Shown here: piece after piece, positions 1 through 7,134 of the stretch
Position numbering within the stretch: the stretch's first letter is position 1
Layout: every line of letters starts with the position of its first letter
NCBI GenBank assembly: GCA_031415055.1
Contig: JANOQZ010000033.1
Span: 1-50,901 of the forward strand
DNA: 50,901 nucleotides
Direction: 5' to 3'
From: JANMOK01 sp031415055
GTDB lineage: Bacteria; Pseudomonadota; Alphaproteobacteria; Rhodobacterales; Rhodobacteraceae
The notes under the pieces: model-generated
What the model saw: only the letters and a program-made list of their open reading frames with translations
Told to the model about the DNA's origin: nothing
Database searches by the model: none
Made by a program: the position numbers and the translations under genes

Positions 1-804
1 TATGGCGGGCAGACGAATCCTGGGGCAGCATTGTTCGGCAAATTGAACGTGGCGCGGGTGCACGACTATTCGTCTTGCGTAACGTTTGCGGATGCGGCGT
101 TTGATACGACGTCGATCTCGGCGGCGACACCTTTCAGTCAATTCCCTCACTTCAGCATCACCAGTGATTCCGACTGGACCTGGGGCTGGTGTCCGGACGA
201 GGTCAGCGCTGCCATTCCGATGTCAAACGACGCCGATGCGTTGAAAGACCGGATCACCGATATGCGTATGCATGGCAAGACCGGCATCAACAACGCGTTG
301 AAATGGGGCGCGGCCATGCTCGACCCGGCGATCCAGCCGATCATGAGCTTGCTGGCGGCAGACGGCGAGATCGACGCCGGCTTCGCTAACCGGCCGGTCG
401 CTTTTAACGATGGTGGAACCAAGAAGTTTATCGTGCTGATGACTGACGGCAGGTCAACGAACCAGATAACGGTAGCAAACGGGTATTACGACACGGAAGC
501 CGAAATTGCCGATCTGGCCACGGATGTTCTGAACTACAGTAACGGATATTACGAGGTGACCGATGCGGTGCAGTCAGCTTCGCAGCTGTTGCGCCTTTGC
601 GCTGCGACCAAGGCGCAGGGCATTACGATCTACACCATCGGCTTCGCGCTGGACATGACTCAAGCTTGGGGCGTCAAAGCCGCCGCCGACCTTGAAACCT
701 GTGCCACCTCTAGCGGACATTTCTATGAAGTCGAAGAAACCGAAATCGCCACGGCTTTCAATTCAATCGCCCGTTCTATTCAAACAGTGAAGTTGGTTCA
801 GTAA
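1..804 (+). CDS. TadG-like pilus-assembly protein with VWA domain (5' partial)
   Basis: The frame is open from base 1 to the TAA at 802-804, so the gene starts outside the window and only about 267 C-terminal residues are present. The visible part looks like the end of a von Willebrand factor A domain: a hydrophobic strand followed by MTDG (FIVLMTDGRS), a preceding HGKTGINNALKWG segment like the VWA T-loop, and a later strand ITIYTIGFAL. TadG-type proteins combine an N-terminal TadE-like membrane segment with a C-terminal VWA domain, and act in the envelope with Flp/Tad pili. The N-terminal helix cannot be checked here. The stop overlaps the ATG of the next TadE-like gene, so the three genes form an operon. 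The VWA assignment is good; the TadG assignment rests mainly on the neighbours. Confidence 0.75.
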   Translation, partial: YGGQTNPGAALFGKLNVARVHDYSSCVTFADAAFDTTSISAATPFSQFPHFSITSDSDWTWGWCPDEVSAAIPMSNDADALKDRITDMRMHGKTGINNALKWGAAMLDPAIQPIMSLLAADGEIDAGFANRPVAFNDGGTKKFIVLMTDGRSTNQITVANGYYDTEAEIADLATDVLNYSNGYYEVTDAVQSASQLLRLCAATKAQGITIYTIGFALDMTQAWGVKAAADLETCATSSGHFYEVEETEIATAFNSIARSIQTVKLVQ

Positions 805-1343
805 TGAGTATGTTTCGTAAATTTATCAACCGCTTGGCAGGTTTTGGCAGTGACACCAAAGGTGCAGCCACAGTGGAATTTGTCATCCTCGCACCAATCT
901 TGTTCACGACCGTGTTCTCCGTGTTCGAAAGCGGCTGGTTGATGACCAAGTACATGATGCTCGATCGCGGCCTTGATCTGGCGGTGCGCGAAGTGCGGTT
1001 GGGGCTTGATCCGACAGCCTCAGAGACCTCGATCAAGGCCAAAGTATGCGAATATGCGTTGATCCTGCGCGATTGCGAAACCAGCCTGATGATCGAGATG
1101 ACGCCGATTGCAACGGTGGCCGACATTCCGACGACGGCGACGACCTGCGCCGACCGCACAGGCGGCACGACACCGCTTGCTTCGTTTGCCACCGGAGCAC
1201 GCTCACAGATTATGTATGTGCGGGCTTGCGCCGTTGTGGACCCGATTTTCCCCGGCATGGGCATCGGTTTGCAACTGCCCAAAGATGCGTCGGGTGGATT
1301 TGCCTTGCTGGCAACATCTGTCTTTGTGAACGAACCGGAGTAA
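804..1343 (+). CDS. TadE-like pseudopilin/pilus assembly protein
   Basis: The 179-residue product has the TadE signature near its N-terminus: a short basic leader, then GAATVEFVILAPILFTTVFSVFESGW, that is a Gly-x-x-x-Val-Glu-Phe processing-site-like motif followed by one hydrophobic helix (about residues 20-45). TadE proteins are minor pseudopilins of the Flp/Tad machinery, cleaved by a prepilin peptidase and exposed at the inner membrane. Several cysteines (CEYALILRDCE, TTCADR, RACAVV) may form disulfides in the periplasmic part. The ATG overlaps the preceding stop (TAATG), which indicates translational coupling. Only part of the locus is in the window; no secretin or ATPase genes are visible. 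Confidence 0.8.
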   Translation: MSMFRKFINRLAGFGSDTKGAATVEFVILAPILFTTVFSVFESGWLMTKYMMLDRGLDLAVREVRLGLDPTASETSIKAKVCEYALILRDCETSLMIEMTPIATVADIPTTATTCADRTGGTTPLASFATGARSQIMYVRACAVVDPIFPGMGIGLQLPKDASGGFALLATSVFVNEPE

Positions 1344-1348
1344 CCCAG

Positions 1349-1891
1349 TTGCCTTTGTCCCCACTTAGTTTCCTGCGAAGATTTCGCCATGACGAACGCG
1401 GAACCATGACGGTTGAATTCGTCGTCGTGTTTCCGCTTTTGATGTTGTGGTTCATCGGCAGTTTTGTATTTTTCCAGACTTACCGGAATTATTCGCAAGC
1501 CGAGAAGGCTTCGTTCGCTATTGCCGACATCATGTCGCGCCAATCGGAAGTGGATTCTGCGTTTATTGACGACTTGAAACCGTTGTTCCAAGGGATGCAG
1601 CCAAAGGCTTCGACCGGCGAGTGGGTACGTGTCAGCAGCATTTCGTTTGACGATGACGATGGGTATGAAATTTTGTGGTCTCGTTCGGTCGGCGGCGGTT
1701 CGGACTTGAGCGACACCGATTCGATGACCGATTTTCTGCCCGCAATGATGGATGGTGATACGATTATTCTGACCGAAACTTACGTGCCCTATCGCCCGAT
1801 GGTCGATTGGGTGGGTATCCCGGAACTGACCTGGGCTAACCGCGTCGTGACGCGGCCACGCTATGTGTCGGCAGTGGCCAAGACCGACTGA
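1349..1891 (+). CDS. TadE-like pseudopilin, second copy
   Basis: About 180 residues with the motif RHDERGTMTVEFVVVFPLLMLWF near the N-terminus, the same Thr-Val-Glu-Phe plus helix pattern as the upstream gene. I chose TTG at 1349 because a GGAG lies at 1337-1340, overlapping the upstream stop region, and because starting at the ATG at 1406 would remove the basic leader that precedes the motif in TadE proteins. The remaining chain has no recognisable enzyme motif and is acidic (a DDDD run), as expected for an exported surface subunit. It is the last gene of the visible Tad-type operon; a tRNA gene follows 49 bases later. Confidence 0.72.
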   Translation: MPLSPLSFLRRFRHDERGTMTVEFVVVFPLLMLWFIGSFVFFQTYRNYSQAEKASFAIADIMSRQSEVDSAFIDDLKPLFQGMQPKASTGEWVRVSSISFDDDDGYEILWSRSVGGGSDLSDTDSMTDFLPAMMDGDTIILTETYVPYRPMVDWVGIPELTWANRVVTRPRYVSAVAKTD

Positions 1892-1940
1892 GCGAACCGA
1901 TTGCGCGTTCGGGCGCGATGGCATATCTGACGAACCGAGT

Positions 1941-2017
1941 GACCCCGTAGCTCAACGGGATAGAGCAGCCGCCTTCTAAGCGGCAGGCTGAGGGTTCGAG
2001 TCCTTCCGGGGTCGCCA
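1941..2017 (+). tRNA. tRNA-Arg (anticodon UCU)
   Basis: The 77-nt sequence folds as a cloverleaf. The acceptor strand GACCCCG (1941-1947) pairs with CGGGGTC (2007-2013). The D arm is GCTC...GAGC. The anticodon stem GCCGC/GCGGC encloses the loop CTTCTAA, giving anticodon TCT, and the T loop is GGTTCGAGTCC. The 3' CCA is encoded (2015-2017). It reads AGA codons. No integrase or att-like duplication was seen next to it, although tRNA-Arg genes are common integration targets. Confidence 0.95.
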
Positions 2018-2069
2018 TTTTCGATTCTCACCCATGTTGAACTTGCCGTCAGATTGAGGCAGCGGCGCA

Positions 2070-2891
2070 TCATTCAAACTGTATGGCGATGTCTTCGAGA
2101 GGGATGCCATTGGCATTGGCTGTCCAACGTTCGCCAGGTTTCACCTGCGCTGCAAGAGTCAGAGTGCCTGTGGATATGATTTCGCCGGCACCTAGGGGTG
2201 GATTGGTGGTATCGGATGCCAGCAGTTCGACCAAATGGCGCAGCGCCTGCAATGGACTGCCGAGCACCAATGAGCCACCGCCACCATGCGCAAGTTTGCC
2301 ATCGCAGCAGAGGTCAACGGTGAAGCTAGCAAGGTCGCGCAGCCAGTGCTCCATTTGTGAAGATAGCGCATGGCGTTGACCGACGCACAACGCGCCATGT
2401 AGCCCATTAGCGACGACGGTGTCGGCAGCACCAAACCGCCATCCCGGATAAATTGACTGCACGACCTCAAAACCCAGCGAGACCCACTCGATGCAATCGA
2501 GTAGAGCCAGATCCACCATGCCGGGTTTTGGCGGGGACCTCATGCCGAACATGATCTCCGGCTCGATCCGAGGTTCTGAAAAGGGCACCAACGATGTCGC
2601 AGGTGTAGTCGCGAGATCGCAGGTCGTTTTGCTGGTTGTATAGCCCCATATCGGACTAGTAACGCCAAACCGGCGCCACATATCGCGGTTTGTGAAGCCA
2701 ATCTTCCGTCCAGTGATGACCTGACCGCCCGCTTCGAAAGCAGAACGCAATAGTGGAGTGACTTGATAAGCCTCTGCCATCGACAAGCCGTGGGCACCCG
2801 ATGAGAAAGGGGTGATTTGAGATACCTCCGACCAAGCCGCAAGTACTTCTTGCGCAACAGCTTTGATGTCTGGGTGCTCGGATGTTCGCAT
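2070..2891 (-). CDS. 2-keto-4-pentenoate hydratase / FAH-family protein (MhpD-like)
   Basis: The 273-residue product resembles the MhpD/HpcG branch of the fumarylacetoacetate hydrolase superfamily: GRKIGFTN followed by the metal-binding PRIEPEIMF (Glu-x-Glu) and, further on, a Gly-rich GGGGSLVLGSPL and the family's C-terminal GEIISTGTLT stretch. Such enzymes hydrate 2-hydroxypenta-2,4-dienoates or decarboxylate 4-oxalocrotonate using Mg2+. The frame extends to a TTG at 2993, but the ATG at 2891 gives the usual family length. It is divergent from a Rieske oxygenase, with a palindrome (3051-3066) between them, which suggests that it handles a 2-oxo-acid product of the oxygenase pathway. The exact substrate cannot be read from the sequence. 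Confidence 0.72.
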   Translation of the reverse strand: MRTSEHPDIKAVAQEVLAAWSEVSQITPFSSGAHGLSMAEAYQVTPLLRSAFEAGGQVITGRKIGFTNRDMWRRFGVTSPIWGYTTSKTTCDLATTPATSLVPFSEPRIEPEIMFGMRSPPKPGMVDLALLDCIEWVSLGFEVVQSIYPGWRFGAADTVVANGLHGALCVGQRHALSSQMEHWLRDLASFTVDLCCDGKLAHGGGGSLVLGSPLQALRHLVELLASDTTNPPLGAGEIISTGTLTLAAQVKPGERWTANANGIPLEDIAIQFE

Positions 2892-3050
2892 AATGGGAGT
2901 TTCATTGCCGACGATTGCGCCGTTTGAAATATAACACACTTTGCGGCTGGGCAAAGAACACTCTGATGATTTCGTGAGCTTGGCCAGCTTCAAGTCCCGC
3001 CGTGTCGCAAGTTCAAACCAGTTCCAATTTCACGCCACCCGTGCTAGATA

Positions 3051-3066
3051 TTGAATCATCATTCAA
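3051..3066. promoter_or_regulatory. Putative TetR/BetI-type operator, site 1
   Basis: TTGAATCATCATTCAA is a palindrome with 6-bp perfect arms (TTGAAT/ATTCAA) and a 4-bp centre. It has the same size and arm sequence as the sites at 7022-7037 and 12531-12546 (11 of 16 positions match the latter in reverse complement). It lies 20 bp upstream of the Rieske ATG, in the region shared with the divergent MhpD-like gene. I infer it is a binding site of the BetI-like regulator encoded at 11007-11657. The arms are short, so chance cannot be excluded for this copy alone. Confidence 0.5.
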
Positions 3067-3086
3067 CATCATCTGGGGTGCACGCG

Positions 3087-4289
3087 ATGAACAAGCCATT
3101 GGTTGAGAGGGATATTTCTGTTCCAAAAGACTGGGATCGTCGCGGGTTGCCGGGCTGGTGTTATCATTCGCCCGAGTTTCTGAAATTGGAAAAGACGCAC
3201 ATGTTCATGACGCATTGGCAAATTGTCTGCCATGTCTCGGACGTGCCGAATGCCGGAGATTATCATACGTTGGATGTGATCGGCGAGCGGGCGGTTGTAG
3301 TGCGTGGCGACGACGGAGATTTGCGGGCGTTTCGCAATATGTGTCGCCATCGCGGCAGTCGGGTGGTGCCCGATGAGGCTGGAACGTGCAAAGGGGCGTT
3401 GGTGTGCCCGTTTCATGGTTGGGTGTACAATCTGGATGGCACATTGCGTGGGCCGGCGCGGCCAAAAGCATTCCCCGAATTTGATCGCAAGACAATGGGG
3501 TTAAAGCCGCTGGAGCTGGAGGTTTGGCAGGGGTTTGTGCTGGTGCGGTTCAAACCCGGCCCGCAGCCGTCGGTCGCAGAATTGATGCGTCCGTTTGAGG
3601 AAGAGGCCGCGGTTTATGGTTCGGCGGCGATGGTGCCGACGCTGGGCATGGAGGCAGATGTTTCGCCGGTGAACTGGAAGTCGGTGCGCGATGTCGACAA
3701 CGAAGGCTATCATGTGGCGATGGCGCATCCGGCTTTGCAGGATTTATACGGTGCCGACTATTACGACGAGCCGTTGGTTGCGGGGGTCAACCGGTCACAC
3801 GGGGCGTATAATGAGGGTCGCGGTCGGCGGTGGTCGGTGAAGATGTATCGGCGTATTGCCCCTGCCGCATCGCACTTGCCGGAAAATCAGCGCAACGCAT
3901 GGGTCTATTACGGCATGTTTCCCAATTCGGTGTTCGTATTCATGCCCGAAACCGTGCAGTTCTATCAGGAATTTCCCGTTGGCGTGAACGAAACAGTTAT
4001 TCGTGGGGCTACTTATCGGCATGCGGAAGAAACTCGCGCTCAGCGGGCGGCGCGGTATTTGCGTGTGCGTATCGAGCGCGATACGACGGCGGAAGATGTG
4101 CAACTGACGATCTGGTCCAACGAGGCGTTGCAATCGGATGATTTCGAAGGATTCTATCTGTCGGACCTGGAATACGGGCTGAAAGCGCATCATGACACTA
4201 TTCGTCGGTTTATACCGGTGGCGACTGTTGAGGCGCGACCTTTGGAAGAACAGGTGTTTGCATTGAATGAGGCGATGATGCCCGGGTAA
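3087..4289 (+). CDS. Rieske non-heme iron oxygenase, alpha subunit (probable N-demethylase/monooxygenase type)
   Basis: The 400-residue product has an N-terminal Rieske [2Fe-2S] domain with C86-R-H88 and C107-P-F-H110-G-W, and a C-terminal catalytic domain with NWKSVRDVDNEGYHVAMAHP. The last motif supplies the two mononuclear-iron histidines (YH....H); the residue two before YH, usually the bridging Asp, is Glu. A Glu bridge is reported for the carnitine monooxygenase CntA, and oxygenases acting on quaternary ammonium compounds group near it. I chose the ATG at 3087 over a TTG at 3051, which lies inside the putative operator. No ferredoxin or reductase gene is adjacent, so electrons must come from elsewhere. 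The substrate is unknown; an N-methylated zwitterion is an inference. Confidence 0.85.
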   Translation: MNKPLVERDISVPKDWDRRGLPGWCYHSPEFLKLEKTHMFMTHWQIVCHVSDVPNAGDYHTLDVIGERAVVVRGDDGDLRAFRNMCRHRGSRVVPDEAGTCKGALVCPFHGWVYNLDGTLRGPARPKAFPEFDRKTMGLKPLELEVWQGFVLVRFKPGPQPSVAELMRPFEEEAAVYGSAAMVPTLGMEADVSPVNWKSVRDVDNEGYHVAMAHPALQDLYGADYYDEPLVAGVNRSHGAYNEGRGRRWSVKMYRRIAPAASHLPENQRNAWVYYGMFPNSVFVFMPETVQFYQEFPVGVNETVIRGATYRHAEETRAQRAARYLRVRIERDTTAEDVQLTIWSNEALQSDDFEGFYLSDLEYGLKAHHDTIRRFIPVATVEARPLEEQVFALNEAMMPG

Positions 4290-4301
4290 GCGAAGACGTC
4301 C

Positions 4302-4330
4302 TTGACAGTTGATAAAGTAATCAATAGAAC
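4302..4330 (+). promoter_or_regulatory. Sigma70-type promoter of the DsrE/methyltransferase operon
   Basis: A consensus -35 TTGACA (4302-4307) is followed after 17 bp by TAGAAC (4325-4330, four of six matches to TATAAT). The DsrE ATG lies 40 bp downstream of the -10. The -10 sits inside a long palindrome (4316-4341), so the promoter is probably repressed by a dimeric regulator. Confidence 0.6.
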
Positions 4331-4341
4331 AATTGATTACT
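4316..4341. promoter_or_regulatory. Operator-like palindrome (10-bp arms) over the -10 box
   Basis: AGTAATCAAT and ATTGATTACT are perfect inverted repeats separated by 6 bp. A stem-loop terminator of the Rieske gene is less likely because the arms are AT-rich and no T-run follows. The ATCAA/TTGAT half-sites resemble those of ArsR/SmtB-family repressors (family knowledge, not proof). The regulator gene is not in the immediate vicinity. Confidence 0.6.
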
Positions 4342-4369
4342 GGAAATAAGTGTCAGGGAGACCGCCAAA

Positions 4370-4738
4370 ATGTCTGAATCACCGCGCGACCTGGTCGTCG
4401 TCATAACACATTCATACGACAATGAACTTTCTTCGGTAGCTTGGACCATCGCCAATGGTGGACTGACCGCCGGCCTTAGGGTTTCGATTTTTCTGACAAG
4501 TGCCGCCGTCGATCTTGTGCGCAAGCGCGCGATTGACTCGCTGGTTGTGCATCCGCTTGAGCCGCTTGCCGCCATGGTCAAGGATTTTCTCGCCCGAGGT
4601 GGCATTCTTTGGGCCCGCACACCGTGCGTAAAAGCGCGTGGCTATGAACAATCGGACCTGATCGACGGTGTTGTCATCACCGGTGCCAGCAGCATGCACA
4701 AATTGATCTTGGGCGGGGCGGCAACGCTCAGTTTCTAA
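4370..4738 (+). CDS. DsrE/DsrF-like family small protein
   Basis: The 122-residue product has the DsrE-like alpha/beta pattern: an N-terminal strand LVVVITHSYD, then a helix with AWTIANGGLTAGLRVSIFLTSAAVDLVRK, and a C-terminal part with one conserved-looking cysteine in TPCVKARGYEQSDLIDGVVITGA. DsrE-like proteins carry or transfer sulfur on that cysteine, or are uncharacterised cytosolic proteins. A good ribosome-binding site (AGGGAG, 4355-4360) precedes the ATG. It is the first gene of a two-gene operon with a SAM-dependent methyltransferase 28 bp downstream, behind the palindromic promoter at 4302-4341. The role is unknown; sulfur or metalloid stress is a guess from context. Confidence 0.72.
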   Translation: MSESPRDLVVVITHSYDNELSSVAWTIANGGLTAGLRVSIFLTSAAVDLVRKRAIDSLVVHPLEPLAAMVKDFLARGGILWARTPCVKARGYEQSDLIDGVVITGASSMHKLILGGAATLSF

Positions 4739-4766
4739 TCCAACTTGGAAATGAAGGAATTGCACC

Positions 4767-5543
4767 ATGAACATCCAACCTGCATTCGACCCGAAAGAAC
4801 TCGAAAGCAAAGTCAAGGCGATGTATCGCGATGTGGCTGAAAACCCGCATGGCGAATATCACTTTGAAATGGGCCGGGCGATGGCCGAACGTCTGGGTTA
4901 CGACCCCGCCGATCTCGACCGCATTCCGGCGGAGGCAATCGAGTCCTTTGCCGGGGTCGGCTATTATTTCCACCTTGCCCGATTGCAAACGGGTGAAACC
5001 GCTGTTGATCTTGGTAGTGGATCGGGAATGGATACGTTCGTCGCCGCGTTGAAAGTTGGCGCGACAGGCAAAGTCATCGGTGTCGATATGACCGATGAAC
5101 AACTGGACAAGTCGAAACGACTGCGCGACCGCGACGGCTTTACCAACGTTGACTACCTGTCTGGCTACATCGAGGACGTGTTGCTGCCCGACGGTTGCGC
5201 TGATGCGGTGATCAGCAATGGCGTTTTCAATCTTGCAACTGACAAGGGCAAAGTTTTCGCGGAAGTTGCGCGACTGCTGAAGTCGGGCGGCAGAATGGCG
5301 ATTTCCGACATTGTTACCGAGGTTCAACTTTCGGACAAAATCGTTTGCGATTCCACGCTTTGGGCTGCCTGCATCGGGGGCGCGGCGCAGCAGGACGCCT
5401 ATCGCGAGCAAATTGAAGCGGCGGGGCTGCGGATGGTAACTGCCGAAGACAATCCAGCCTATCAGTTCATTTCAGACAACGCCCGTGGTGCCAGCAGGAA
5501 ATATGGGGTAAAGAGCGTTTCGATACTGGCGGTGAAACCGTAA
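4767..5543 (+). CDS. SAM-dependent methyltransferase resembling ArsM but lacking two of its cysteines
   Basis: The 258-residue class I methyltransferase has motif I VDLGSGSGMD (residues 80-89), GVDMT (105-109) and post-motif KSGGRMAISDIV (172-183). Overall it reads like arsenite methyltransferases (IGVDMT, SN-x-V-x-NL, DK-x-KVF, C-x-GA). However, the ArsM cysteine in the SN-C-V motif is Gly here (N151-G152) and the N-terminal arsenic-binding Cys is absent; only C202 in ACIGGA remains of the usual three. Arsenite methylation by the known mechanism is therefore doubtful, and a related soft acceptor or small molecule is possible. It is preceded by AAGGA and cotranscribed with the DsrE-like gene. 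The methyltransferase fold is certain; the substrate is not. Confidence 0.78.
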   Translation: MNIQPAFDPKELESKVKAMYRDVAENPHGEYHFEMGRAMAERLGYDPADLDRIPAEAIESFAGVGYYFHLARLQTGETAVDLGSGSGMDTFVAALKVGATGKVIGVDMTDEQLDKSKRLRDRDGFTNVDYLSGYIEDVLLPDGCADAVISNGVFNLATDKGKVFAEVARLLKSGGRMAISDIVTEVQLSDKIVCDSTLWAACIGGAAQQDAYREQIEAAGLRMVTAEDNPAYQFISDNARGASRKYGVKSVSILAVKP

Positions 5544-5553
5544 AGGCGGGCCC

Positions 5554-6936
5554 TCAAGAAAGCTTGATCCCCTCGCGCGTCAAGTCGTCCATCGTCAGGC
5601 GGATGCCTTTTTCCAAGGCTTCCGCCAATTCGTCGATTTGCGAGCATGTGATGATCAAGGGGGGAGACATGACACATTGGTTGTCGAGCGGGCGCAAGAG
5701 CAAGCCGTTTTCCTGACAATGTGCGTCGATCCGCAGACCGATGGCGGTGTCGCTGTCGGTCGGGATCGGCGATGAGCGGTCAGTCAGGCATTCTACGCAG
5801 GCCATCATACCGATGCCGCGCACTTCGGCGACCAAGGACAATTTGGACAGATCGCGCAGGCGGGATTGAAAATAAGGGGCGATGTCCAAAACGTGGTCGA
5901 GCAATCCTTCCTCCAAAATATCGAGATTGGTATTACCGACGGCGCAGCCGATGGGGTGGCTGGAATAGGTCAGGCCGTGCGCGAACATTGCGTGTTTGTT
6001 GGCGCATTCCCGCAGGTTTTCGAACAGCTTCGCTGACAAAGCAACGCCACCAAGCGGGAAGTAGCCAGAGGTGACGCCTTTTGCAAAAGTGATCAGATCG
6101 GGTTGAAGTCCGAAGACGTTTTGCGAGGCGAAAACATGTCCGAGGCGGCCGAAAGCCGTGACCACTTCATCAGCGATGAACAGGATATCGTGGCGTTTGC
6201 AAACGGCCTGCATGGCGGGCAAATAGCTCTCCGGCGGCACGATAACCCCGCCCGACCCCATGACCGGTTCGGCGATCAAGCCGGCGATGGTTTCCGCACC
6301 TTCGCGGGTGATCATCGCCTCGAATTCGGCGACCAGAAACGCGGTGAAATCGGCCAGACTTTGCCCAACGGGTCGGCGGAACGGATCGGGATTGCTGAGT
6401 TTCAGGATCGACGAAGCGGTATCTTGCCAATCAGAATAAACCGGGCGGCCATTGAGCGAGGCGGTCAAAAACGTGCTGCCATGATAAGCGTTGCCGCGTG
6501 AGACGATCTTTTTCTTGTGCGGGCGCTCAAGCACGTTGTTATAGAAATGGACAAAGCGGATTGCCGTTTCAACCGCCGACGAACCGCCAGTCGTAAAAAA
6601 CATATGACGCAAGTCGCCGGGCGCATAGTTGGCCAGCCTTTCGGCAAAACGCGTGGCCGGATTGTTTTCGGTATACCAAGGTGAGTTATAGGACAGTGCC
6701 ATGGCTTGGTCGCGCATGGCATCGGCCAAGCGTTCGTTACGGTGACCGACATTGACGCACCACATGCCGGCAGGCCCGTCGATCAGTTTGCGGCCCCGCG
6801 CGTCGTGGACGTAAATGCCATCGCCGCTTTCGATGATGCCGCGATGTTCCTGTCCGATGGTGCCCGCAGTCGGCCAAGGCTGCACCAAATTCTGTTCCGA
6901 GTTGCGGAAGGCCAAAACGGGTTCTAGGGCAGACAT
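5554..6936 (-). CDS. Class III (omega) aminotransferase, PLP-dependent
   Basis: The 460-residue product has class III aminotransferase motifs: GIYVHDARGRKLIDG, GNAYHG, an acidic PLP-ring contact in FIADEVVTAFGRLG, the PLP lysine in LITFAKGVTSGYFPLGG, and a C-terminal EVRGIGMMACVE. The family moves a terminal amino group from amines, polyamines or beta/omega-amino acids to pyruvate or 2-oxoglutarate. The ATG at 6936 lies 6 nt after GGAG; the ATG at 6939 is the alternative. It converges on the methyltransferase gene (10 bp gap) and is divergent from the PotABC-type transporter, with a putative operator between them (7022-7037). It probably deaminates the imported amine or a product of it. The specific substrate is unknown. 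Confidence 0.85.
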   Translation of the reverse strand: MSALEPVLAFRNSEQNLVQPWPTAGTIGQEHRGIIESGDGIYVHDARGRKLIDGPAGMWCVNVGHRNERLADAMRDQAMALSYNSPWYTENNPATRFAERLANYAPGDLRHMFFTTGGSSAVETAIRFVHFYNNVLERPHKKKIVSRGNAYHGSTFLTASLNGRPVYSDWQDTASSILKLSNPDPFRRPVGQSLADFTAFLVAEFEAMITREGAETIAGLIAEPVMGSGGVIVPPESYLPAMQAVCKRHDILFIADEVVTAFGRLGHVFASQNVFGLQPDLITFAKGVTSGYFPLGGVALSAKLFENLRECANKHAMFAHGLTYSSHPIGCAVGNTNLDILEEGLLDHVLDIAPYFQSRLRDLSKLSLVAEVRGIGMMACVECLTDRSSPIPTDSDTAIGLRIDAHCQENGLLLRPLDNQCVMSPPLIITCSQIDELAEALEKGIRLTMDDLTREGIKLS

Positions 6937-7021
6937 CATGCTCTCCAAGGCGAATCTCAGGAATTAATCGCGATTGCGATTTTGTCAACGTGTTGGTTTT
7001 GTTTACTTTACTGCGAACAAG

Positions 7022-7037
7022 TTGAATGGGCGTTCAG
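7022..7037. promoter_or_regulatory. Putative TetR/BetI-type operator, site 2
   Basis: TTGAATGGGCGTTCAG differs at one of 16 positions from the reverse complement of the site at 12531-12546 (TTGAATGGCCGTTCAG). The arms TGAATG/CGTTCA form an imperfect palindrome like BetI-type operators. It is in the 198-bp divergent region between the aminotransferase (ATG 6936) and the permease gene (TTG 7135), where one site could control both directions. The long match between two separate divergent promoters in one catabolic block is the main evidence. Confidence 0.7.
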
Positions 7038-7134
7038 TTGTTTGTCAGAGATTTCGCTTGATTTCAAGTCACGCATGACAACAATTGTCTGACTGCGCTG
7101 GAACCGGAGCAAAATTCGGGAAGCGGGAGGGACC

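Noticed and set aside
776..1924. 382-aa minus-strand frame opposite the TadE genes
   Set aside because: It is antisense to two genes with clear TadE motifs and a VWA gene, with no recognisable domain. It runs to the edge of the tRNA.
1941..2070. Genomic-island attachment site at tRNA-Arg
   Set aside because: No integrase gene and no repeated 3' end of the tRNA were found downstream, although the adjacent block is accessory in content.
4316..4341. Terminator of the Rieske gene
   Set aside because: The palindrome is AT-rich without a T-run and overlaps a consensus promoter, so an operator is the better reading.
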